Source: CAZNXJ01 sp964577115
GTDB taxonomy: Bacteria > Planctomycetota > Planctomycetia > Pirellulales > Pirellulaceae
DNA length: 50,852 nt
Assembly: GCA_964577115.1 (NCBI GenBank)
Contig: CAZNXJ010000035.1
Location: 1 to 50,852 of the forward strand
Direction: 5' to 3'
The notes below the pieces were generated by a model, which saw only the letters and a list, made by a program, of their open reading frames with translations, ran no database searches and had not been told where the DNA came from. Each line of letters begins with the position of its first letter. The first letter of the stretch is position 1. Both the position numbers and the translations under genes were made by a program. Positions 45,449 to 50,852 of the stretch are shown here, piece after piece.

Positions 45449-45895
45449 GTGGCTGTTCGGATTCGCCTCAAGCGGATGGGCCGCACGCACCGCCCGTTCT
45501 TTCGGGTCTGTGCGATGGATTCCCGGGCCCCGCGCGACGGGAGAGTTATCGAGGAACTCGGGTACTACGATCCCATGGTCCGGGAAACGGACGCGCGCGC
45601 CATTCTGAATGGCGAGCGGATCGAGTATTGGCTGAACGTGGGTGCTCAGCCGACCGAAAAGGTGCGCGTTCTGATTAAGAAGTACGGCAAGAACGGTACG
45701 CATCTCGAAGCGCAGCAAGCGGCGCTCGAGCGCGTGCGCAATTCCCGTCCCACGCCGCCGCCACCGAAGCCGATCCCCCTGCCGAAGAAGAAGACCGAGG
45801 CGGAAGCGGCCGCTGAGGCCGAGCAGGCGGCGGAAGAGTCAGCCGCGGCAGAACCTGCGGCCGAGTCGGCTCCGGAGACGACGACCGAGTCGTAA
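45449..45895 (+). CDS. rpsP: 30S ribosomal protein S16 with long acidic tail
   Basis: The GTG at 45449 is preceded by aagga at 45436-45440 and starts VAVRIRLKRMGRTHRPFFRV, the universal S16 N-terminus, with the conserved PRDGRVIEELGYYDP. The S16 core is about 80 aa, and this product is 148 aa. From about residue 100 there is a Pro-rich stretch (PTPPPPKPIPLPKKK) and then an Ala/Glu-rich low-complexity tail ending TTTES. S16 helps to assemble the 30S subunit body. The order rpsP-trmD-rplS is widespread in bacteria. The extra tail is typical of some planctomycete and actinobacterial S16 proteins, but its role is not known. Confidence 0.97.
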   Translation: MAVRIRLKRMGRTHRPFFRVCAMDSRAPRDGRVIEELGYYDPMVRETDARAILNGERIEYWLNVGAQPTEKVRVLIKKYGKNGTHLEAQQAALERVRNSRPTPPPPKPIPLPKKKTEAEAAAEAEQAAEESAAAEPAAESAPETTTES

Positions 45896-45913
45896 TGACC
45901 GAGTGATGGCGCG

Positions 45914-46672
45914 ATGCGCTTCGATGTCCTGACGCTATTTCCCGGGGTGTTCTCGGGGTTCTTGAGCGAAAGCCTCTTGAGTAAAGCGCAGGCGGCGGGG
46001 CGGATCGAAGTCCACGTGCACGACATCCGCGCCTGGTCCCGTTCGAAGCATCACAAAGTAGATGATCGGCCGTACGGCGGCGGACCCGGCATGGTGATTC
46101 AGGTCGAGCCGGTGGTGGAGTGCGTCGAGGCGGTGCGGGCCGCCGATCCGAGGCCGGATCGGCTGATCCTGCTGACTCCGCAAGGCCGCCGGCTGGACCA
46201 GCGGTTGGTCGGAGACCTGGCGACTGCCGAGCGGCTGATGCTGCTGTGCGGGCGGTACGAGGGATTCGATCAGCGCGTGATCGATATCCTCGAACCCGAA
46301 GAAATTTCCATCGGCGACTACGTGCTGAACGGCGGTGAAGTCGCGGCGATGGTGGTGATCGAGGCGGTGATGCGGCTGTTGCCTGGGGTGCTGGGCGACG
46401 AACAGAGCAGCCGCGATGATTCGTTTTCGCGGGATGAAGGTTGGTTGGAAGGAGCCCAGTACACACGGCCGCGGGTTTACCGCGGACACGCAGTTCCGGA
46501 GATTCTGCTGAGCGGCGATCATGAGGCGATCGCCCGCTGGCGCCGTCAGCAGAGCTATCGCCGGACCGAGCAGCGACGGCGTGATTTGCTCGGCCAGCCC
46601 TGCACGGGTTCGCCGACGCCGCCGAGCGACTCCGAAGAGCCATTGAACGAGCGATTGCCAGAGAAAGGATAA
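45914..46672 (+). CDS. trmD: tRNA (guanine-37-N1)-methyltransferase
   Basis: The 252-aa protein matches TrmD: MRFDVLTLFPGVFSGFLSES at the N-terminus, HHKVDDRPYGGGPGMV, LCGRYEGFDQRVID and the SAM-knot region ISIGDYVLNGGEVAAMVVIE followed by RLLPGVLGDEQS, then DDSFSRDEGWLEGAQYTRP. It methylates G37 in tRNAs with a G at position 36, which prevents +1 frameshifting. It is 18 bp downstream of rpsP and 7 bp upstream of rplS, as in many bacteria. The C-terminus carries a short extra tail (PCTGSPTPPSDSEEPLNERL). Confidence 0.98.
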   Translation: MRFDVLTLFPGVFSGFLSESLLSKAQAAGRIEVHVHDIRAWSRSKHHKVDDRPYGGGPGMVIQVEPVVECVEAVRAADPRPDRLILLTPQGRRLDQRLVGDLATAERLMLLCGRYEGFDQRVIDILEPEEISIGDYVLNGGEVAAMVVIEAVMRLLPGVLGDEQSSRDDSFSRDEGWLEGAQYTRPRVYRGHAVPEILLSGDHEAIARWRRQQSYRRTEQRRRDLLGQPCTGSPTPPSDSEEPLNERLPEKG

Positions 46673-46679
46673 GGGGCCG

Positions 46680-47030
46680 ATGAGCCAAGAAATCATAAAC
46701 CTTGTCGAAAAGACGAGCCTCAAGTCGGAGGTGCCGCACTTCGAAATCGGCGATACGGTCGACGTGCACACGAAGATTCTGGAAGGCGATAAGGAACGCA
46801 TCCAGATTTTCACCGGCACCGTGATCGCTCGCAGCGGTAGTGGAACGCGTGAGATGTTCACCGTGCGCCGTATCGTCGCGGGCGAAGGGGTTGAGCGGAA
46901 GTTTCCGCTGCACTCGCCGAGAATCGCGGACATCCAGGTGAAGCGGTCGAGCGTGGTGCGCCGCGCAAAGCTGTACTTCCTCCGCGATCGCGTGGGCAAG
47001 GCCGTGCGGCTCAAGGAACGCCGCACGTAG
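46680..47030 (+). CDS. rplS: 50S ribosomal protein L19
   Basis: The 116-aa product is a standard-size L19. It contains VPHFEIGDTVDVHTKI, GDKERIQIFTGTVIARSG, FTVRRIVAGEGVERKFPLHS and the C-terminal RRAKLYFLRDRVGKAVRLKE. L19 lies at the 30S-50S interface. It is the last of the rpsP-trmD-rplS run; the next gene, a YraN-like nuclease-fold protein, starts 92 bp downstream. Confidence 0.98.
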   Translation: MSQEIINLVEKTSLKSEVPHFEIGDTVDVHTKILEGDKERIQIFTGTVIARSGSGTREMFTVRRIVAGEGVERKFPLHSPRIADIQVKRSSVVRRAKLYFLRDRVGKAVRLKERRT

Positions 47031-47122
47031 TCGCTGTCGAGCAGCGTTGCAATGCGAAACACACGCGCGGCGGCTGGGCGAGCGGTCCGACGAGCGCGCG
47101 TGTGTAGCCGGGGAGATATCCC

Positions 47123-47578
47123 GTGGACGGCCGGTGGTGGGCACGGCTGCGAGCCCGCCTCGAGCGGGTACTGCGAAGTTGGCGAGCCGCCCGCCAACGC
47201 CGCCTGACGCTCGGCTGTCGCGGTGAACGCTACGCCGCGCGCTATCTGGCTCGCCTCGGTTACAAGATCGTCGCCCGCGGCGAGCGTCTGCGGGGTGGCG
47301 AACTCGACCTGGTCGCCGTCGACGGGCGGACGCTTGTGTTCGTCGAAGTCAAAACGCGTCGCCGTGATCCGGACGACGGGTTGGTCGAGCTCGTCACGCG
47401 TGCCAAGCAGCAGCGTCTGGCGCGCGCCGCGGCGATGTTTCTCAAGCGGCATCGGCTGCTGGAATACGGCTCGCGCTTCGATATCATCACGATTGTCTGG
47501 CCCACCGGCGGCTCGCCCCAGCTCCGCCACTACCGCGCGGCCTTCGATGCCGTGCAGCCAGGCGAATCGATGTACTGA
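47123..47578 (+). CDS. YraN family (UPF0102) nuclease-fold protein
   Basis: The GTG start at 47123 follows ggggag at 9-nt spacing. The 151-aa protein fits the YraN family: LGCRGERYAARYLARLGYKI, the pattern RGGELDLVAVDGRTLVFVEV followed by KTRR, which gives the E...D...ExK residues of a PD-(D/E)XK endonuclease fold, and the YGSRFDII region. The family is usually linked to rplS/rnhB or translation genes, as here. Nuclease activity has not been firmly shown for YraN, so the function stays uncertain. The N-terminus has an extra basic Arg/Trp-rich stretch. Confidence 0.92.
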   Translation: MDGRWWARLRARLERVLRSWRAARQRRLTLGCRGERYAARYLARLGYKIVARGERLRGGELDLVAVDGRTLVFVEVKTRRRDPDDGLVELVTRAKQQRLARAAAMFLKRHRLLEYGSRFDIITIVWPTGGSPQLRHYRAAFDAVQPGESMY

Positions 47579-47658
47579 GCCGCGTCGTCGCTCCATCTCG
47601 ATCTGCGGCTCATGACGACTCCCCGCTCTCTCGCCGAGAAGGTGCTGCCATCGCCACG

Positions 47659-48384
47659 ATGAAGCCTGCCGTCGTTCTGGTCAGCGGGGGATTGGATTCG
47701 GCCACGGTGCTCGCCCTCGCCCGGCAAGCCGGACACCCACTGCTGGCGCTGAGCTTCCGCTATGGGCAGCGCCACGCCGTCGAGCTCGAGGCGGCCCGGA
47801 GCGTGTGCCAGCAACTGGGCGTGCGCGAGCATCGCGTCGTCGATATCGACCTGGCCCAGTTCGGCGGCTCGGCGCTGACGAGCGGCCAGTGGGAGGTGCC
47901 CAAGCACCAGTCGGCCGAGGAGCTCGGTCCTGAGATCCCGATCACCTACGTGCCGGCTCGGAACACGATCTTCCTCTCGTTCGCGCTGGCGTTCGCCGAG
48001 GTGCGCGGAGCGGCGGACATTTACCTGGGCGTCAACGCACTCGATTACAGCGGCTATCCCGATTGCCGGCCCGAGTACATCGAGGCATTTGAGCGCATGG
48101 CGAATCTTGCGCTACGGGCGACGGTCGAGGGGCAGTTCCGTTTGCGCTTGCATACGCCGCTGATCGGGTGGACGAAGGGCGAGATCATTCGGCAGGGACT
48201 GGCGCTCGGGGTCGATTACAGTGTGACGCGCAGCTGTTATGACCCGGACGAGCGGGGTTATGCGTGCGGCCAGTGCGACTCGTGCCTGCTGCGCTTACGC
48301 GGCTTTGCGGAAAACGGTGTCCCCGACCCCGCGCCGTATGTCGATCGGCCCGGTGGGTTTCAAGTTCCACCCGAACAATCCTGA
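47659..48384 (+). CDS. queC: 7-cyano-7-deazaguanine synthase
   Basis: The 241-aa protein has the PP-loop motif VVLVSGGLDSATVLALARQA, then FRYGQRHAVELEAARSV, TYVPARNTIFLSFALAFAEV, GVNALDYSGYPDCRPEYIEA and HTPLIGWTKGEIIRQGLALG. The C-terminal zinc site is SCYDPDERGYACGQCDSC (four Cys). These are all diagnostic of QueC, which makes preQ0 from CDG in queuosine biosynthesis. No other queuosine gene is adjacent. It is transcribed with or shortly after the YraN gene (80-bp gap) and converges with the WYL regulator. Confidence 0.98.
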   Translation: MKPAVVLVSGGLDSATVLALARQAGHPLLALSFRYGQRHAVELEAARSVCQQLGVREHRVVDIDLAQFGGSALTSGQWEVPKHQSAEELGPEIPITYVPARNTIFLSFALAFAEVRGAADIYLGVNALDYSGYPDCRPEYIEAFERMANLALRATVEGQFRLRLHTPLIGWTKGEIIRQGLALGVDYSVTRSCYDPDERGYACGQCDSCLLRLRGFAENGVPDPAPYVDRPGGFQVPPEQS

Positions 48385-48490
48385 CGAGCACCCACGAAGA
48401 AGCGCGCGTCGCGCAGGCCTCGGCTGCGATGTTCCCGTCCTGCGTCGGTCGCGTCGTCCAACGAGAACGCTCGTCCTCATGCGCCAGTTT

Positions 48491-49504
48491 TCACCCATAG
48501 AGCCGGTGGAGCTGGCGCGCGATCTCGGCGAGCTCTTGGCGAGCAGATTCGGGCGCGAGTAGTTCGGCGTGTTCGCCGAGTGCCAGGACACGCGGGAGGA
48601 TGTCCAGTGCGTGGGCGGCGCGGACGGTGAGCACCGCATGTCCGTCGGGTTCGGGTTCGAGCGTCTGGTCGGGGTGCCAGGGATCTTCGCTGACCCAGCC
48701 GGCCGCCTGCGGGGAGAGCCGAATTTTGAAATCCTCGGCGGTCGCTGCGGAAAAGATGCCGAGCCCCTGGCGCAGGTAGGCTTCCAGATCGAATTCGTCA
48801 TCGGGCTGAAACCAGGCGTCGAGCGCCGTGGCGCGCTGGAAGCGATCGAGCTTCCAGTGCCGCAGGCGCTCGGCGATCGGCCCGGCCACTTCGTGAGCCG
48901 CGCCGACGATGTAAATGCTCGACTGGTACACCACGACGCCGTAGGGTTCGATCGTGCGTGTCTGGAGCGGCTTGTGGATAGGCTGGTAGTCGATCTCGAC
49001 GAGCCGGTGTTCGAGGATGGCGCGATGGAGCGTCTTGAGCATCCCTTGGTGCCGCTCGTAGCTCTTCGCCGGCGTACCGTGCACGAGCAGCGTGCGGCGG
49101 GCTTTTTCGTAGTGCTGCCAGATGGAGTCGGGCAGCTGCTCGCGCATTTTGCTCCAGAACGATTCGATGCCGAGCCAGAATGGGGTGCCGGCGAGCGGCA
49201 GGAGCAGGTCACGGCCAAGCGACAGGGCGAGCAGTTCGGTGGCGGACGCCGTGATCGGATGCACGTGCCGCGCCGCAGGTCCAAACTTCCACACGCGTCC
49301 CCGTTCGACGGTCTCGCTGACAATATCGAAGCCCGCCGCCTGGAGCGCTTCGATGTCGCGCCGCACGCTGCGTTCGTGGAGCGACGAGAGGCCAAGCTCA
49401 CTGACCAGGTCGTCGCGAATTTCGCTCAGCGTCCGTCCAAATCGATACCGTTCGAGGATCTGAAGCAGTTTGTGTTGCCGGACGAGTTGTTCGTTGCGAG
49501 CCAT
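48491..49504 (-). CDS. WYL-domain transcriptional regulator
   Basis: The 337-aa protein starts with a winged helix-turn-helix domain (about 1-75: VRQHKLLQILERYRFGRTLS with ERSVRRDIEALQAAGFDI), followed by the WYL domain (about 150-235: LHRAILEHRLVEIDYQPIHK, RTIEPYGVVVYQSSIYIVGA and LDRFQRATALD) and a C-terminal WCX-like extension. WYL regulators bind ligands, often nucleic acids or nucleotides, and control DNA-damage, phage-defence and other systems. No defence gene is next to it. The 5' side is a long non-coding region up to the rRNA promoter, so it may be autoregulated, but no operator repeat near its start was identified. Confidence 0.94.
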   Translation of the reverse strand: MARNEQLVRQHKLLQILERYRFGRTLSEIRDDLVSELGLSSLHERSVRRDIEALQAAGFDIVSETVERGRVWKFGPAARHVHPITASATELLALSLGRDLLLPLAGTPFWLGIESFWSKMREQLPDSIWQHYEKARRTLLVHGTPAKSYERHQGMLKTLHRAILEHRLVEIDYQPIHKPLQTRTIEPYGVVVYQSSIYIVGAAHEVAGPIAERLRHWKLDRFQRATALDAWFQPDDEFDLEAYLRQGLGIFSAATAEDFKIRLSPQAAGWVSEDPWHPDQTLEPEPDGHAVLTVRAAHALDILPRVLALGEHAELLAPESARQELAEIARQLHRLYG

Positions 49505-49667
49505 GGCAGGCGGAGGGTTCCGAGTTCAGGAGAGCGCGGTTCAGAAGGGTCCGGGTAGAGGGTTCAGTGATGAGGGGTGAGGTGCCTGGTGCCGGCAAGT
49601 TTGTGGCGTGAGGGGCTTCGTCCGGTGCCCGGTCGTGGTGCCGCCCGATTCGGCCGAGTTTCGGCAA

Positions 49668-49701
49668 ATCGGCAAAGGGGTTTCTGTGCCCTTTTGCCGA
49701 T
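49668..49701. other. Imperfect 13-bp inverted repeat upstream of WYL regulator
   Basis: The arms atcggcaaagggg and cccttttgccgat pair with one mismatch across an 8-nt loop (tttctgtg). It lies about 165 bp upstream of the regulator start. Neither strand has a T-run after it, so it is not a standard terminator. A leader structure or protein-binding site is possible. Confidence 0.5.
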
Positions 49702-50068
49702 CGGCGCCGCGCTTCCCCAGCTGCGAGCCTACCACGCATCGCCCCAATATGAACCAAATGCAGCTCTCCACGCCATGTTCTCATCCTAAACTCTCTGCTT
49801 CCGAACGCTCCCGACCCCCTGCTCCTCGAGACCCGAAAACCGCCCGCTTAAATTTTTTGAGCCCCTCTAGCCTCGTGTTGGGACTCTCGCTAGAATCACC
49901 CGTCTCAGTCAGCGAGAACGCATCGCGACTCGCGGCTGACGGCGTCCTTGGCGACGCCGATCGAGTTGAGCGGGCAGCCCTCGCTGGTGCTATCCGGCAG
50001 GCCGCGGCTGGCAGATTTTGCGAGCCGGGCATGCGAGCGAGGAGTGGCGAGCCACGGCGACTCGGGGC

Positions 50069-50089
50069 GTTTTTCAAAATGAAAAACGG
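50069..50089. promoter_or_regulatory. AT-rich palindrome upstream of candidate rrn P1
   Basis: cgtttttca-aaa-tgaaaaacg is a perfect 9-bp inverted repeat with 3-nt centre, six bases before the candidate -35 at 50096. Its position and AT-richness fit an UP element or the site of a bending/activator protein. Confidence 0.55.
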
Positions 50090-50095
50090 ACCCCT

Positions 50096-50123
50096 TGGCG
50101 CGAACCGGCCGCCGCGGATAAAT
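50096..50123 (+). promoter_or_regulatory. Candidate rrn promoter P1
   Basis: TTGGCG (50096-50101) and GATAAA (50118-50123) are separated by 16 bp. Each matches consensus at 4 of 6 positions. It is supported by the adjacent AT-rich palindrome but is weaker than the promoter at 50230. Confidence 0.4.
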
Positions 50124-50175
50124 TACTCAACTCGGGCAGCGACACAGCTCGATAACGAGTAGCTGTTCGGTGCTT

Positions 50176-50190
50176 GTTCGCCCGGCGAAC
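50176..50190. promoter_or_regulatory. Perfect GTTCGCC palindrome between rrn promoters
   Basis: gttcgcc-c-ggcgaac has 7-bp arms with a one-base centre. It could be a protein operator in the rRNA control region, or a hairpin in the transcript from P1. Confidence 0.45.
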
Positions 50191-50205
50191 GCTTCTCCCG
50201 CAAGA

Positions 50206-50221
50206 CGAAAAGAAATTTTCG
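50206..50221. promoter_or_regulatory. AT-rich palindrome upstream of rrn P2
   Basis: cgaaaa-gaaa-ttttcg forms a 6-bp inverted repeat ending 8 bases before the -35 at 50230, where an UP element is expected. Confidence 0.55.
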
Positions 50222-50229
50222 CTTCGTGG

Positions 50230-50257
50230 TTGACGCAAAATGGCCGGGCGATACAAT
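50230..50257 (+). promoter_or_regulatory. rRNA operon promoter P2
   Basis: TTGACG (50230-50235) and TACAAT (50252-50257) are separated by 16 bp and match consensus at 5 of 6 positions each. The expected start is near 50264, where the transcript begins with a hairpin (50264-50278). It is oriented to the 16S gene. Confidence 0.85.
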
Positions 50258-50263
50258 GACGAG

Positions 50264-50295
50264 TCCCGCTCAGCGGGATGCGGCCCTCTGGGCCG
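50264..50295 (+). other. Two leader hairpins of the rRNA transcript (boxB-like)
   Basis: tcccgc-tca-gcggga (50264-50278) and cggccc-tct-gggccg (50281-50295) are perfect 6-bp stems with 3-nt loops. The second lies 30 bp before the boxA-like element, as boxB does in other rRNA leaders. Confidence 0.6.
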
Positions 50296-50325
50296 AGGCG
50301 GCTTGCGTTGGTGAGCTGTCTTGAT

Positions 50326-50340
50326 TGCGATCTTTGACAA
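50326..50340 (+). promoter_or_regulatory. boxA-like antitermination element
   Basis: tgcgatctttgacaa resembles the rRNA boxA consensus (TGCTCTTTAACA), which recruits NusB-S10 to prevent premature termination in untranslated rRNA transcripts. It sits in the leader, about 160 bp before 16S, after two hairpins. Confidence 0.65.
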
Positions 50341-50466
50341 TTTGGTAGTAGTACCTCTTCCGTCAATTTTGGCCTGCTTGAGGCTATGAGTTTCAAGAGG
50401 CAAATTGCGTTTCGGCGACCGAGACGCGCAAGATGGTTTCAAGCCATCATTGAGGTAGCTCACAAG

Positions 50467-50486
50467 CCTTGCCGCTTTGGCGGCGA
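50467..50486 (+). other. Stem-loop just upstream of 16S rRNA
   Basis: cttgccgc-tttg-gcggcgag forms an 8-bp stem (one G-T pair) with a 4-nt loop, 16 bases before the 16S 5' end. It may take part in pre-16S processing. Confidence 0.5.
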
Positions 50487-50501
50487 GGATTAAAGCTTAC
50501 A

Positions 50502-50852
<351 letters not shown>

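Larger units (their letters stand above)
49505..50095. other. Long non-coding region between WYL regulator and rRNA promoters
   Basis: No credible gene; frames here (for example 49608-50162) have no domain and random composition. Present are: short ggttc/ttcag repeats (49516-49567); a hairpin at 49668-49701 (atcggcaaagggg and cccttttgccgat, one mismatch in 13 bp); a tandem tcggcaaa doublet (49661-49676); and a 7-bp-stem hairpin at 49940-49959 (cggcgtc-cttggc-gacgccg). Confidence 0.5.

Noticed and set aside
45935..47596. Minus-strand open frame of 553 codons under trmD, rplS and the YraN gene
   Set aside because: Antisense to three highly conserved genes; no start region or domain.
48491..49504. 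WYL regulator as part of a phage-defence island
   Set aside because: No nuclease, helicase, CRISPR, toxin or integrase gene lies near it; neighbours are queC and the rRNA operon.
49608..50162. Plus-strand frame of 184 codons before the rRNA promoters
   Set aside because: It covers palindromes and the candidate P1 promoter and shows no protein-like pattern.

Overview
The window is a GC-rich chromosomal segment from a planctomycete, most likely in or near the Pirellulales. The best evidence is the partial 16S rRNA gene at the right edge (from about 50502). It reads acacctacgggtggctgc at 50823-50840, the exact target of the EUB338-II probe, which is typical of Planctomycetes. The gene content agrees: a DUF1559 prepilin-like protein, a neutral-ceramidase-like secreted enzyme, a PqaA-like hydrolase, DUF1573 and PQQ/NHL propeller proteins, and many secreted or membrane-anchored proteins without recognisable families.

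Layout. 1-5166: a truncated ceramidase-like gene, a Tyr-rich secreted protein, the frameshifted remnant of a polymorphic-toxin-type C-terminus, a short Cys-motif secreted protein, a DUF1559 protein and a small lipoprotein. 5243-8035: a secreted EF-hand/deiodinase-like thioredoxin-fold fusion and a PqaA-like hydrolase. 8154-14957: a zinc-ribbon/transmembrane/terpene-cyclase-repeat protein divergent from a tight MoxR ATPase - DUF58 - transglutaminase (TgpA-like) operon. 15030-34857 is a single minus-strand block. It is dominated by a type IV pilus / type II secretion-like locus, transcribed right to left: PilB-like ATPase, PilT, second PilB-like ATPase, PilC/GspF, four pseudopilin-like proteins and a very large (about 1665 aa) GspK-like protein. 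A PQQ-propeller protein and a divergent YchF-type GTPase follow. No secretin, GspC/L/M or prepilin peptidase gene is in the window.

35177-43675: an outer-membrane beta-barrel protein, an OmpR-type two-component pair (response regulator then kinase), a zinc-ribbon membrane protein, a DUF1573 protein, and a lipoprotein combining a thioredoxin fold, NHL repeats and a DsbD-like C-terminus. 43863-48384: a housekeeping run, ffh - rpsP - trmD - rplS - yraN-like - queC, all plus strand. 48491-49504: a WYL-domain regulator on the minus strand. 49505-50501 is non-coding and holds the rRNA operon control region: two candidate promoters, each with an AT-rich palindrome just upstream, then leader hairpins and a boxA-like antitermination element before 16S.

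The strongest items for follow-up are the pilus/secretion locus with two PilB-type motors and a giant GspK-like subunit, the EF-hand/deiodinase fusion with Cys in place of Sec, the perfect in-frame 51-bp tandem duplication in a pseudopilin gene, the decayed toxin module, and the paired palindromes at the rRNA promoters. I did not see a clearly new defence or mobile system, an insertion sequence, a CRISPR array or a tRNA gene.
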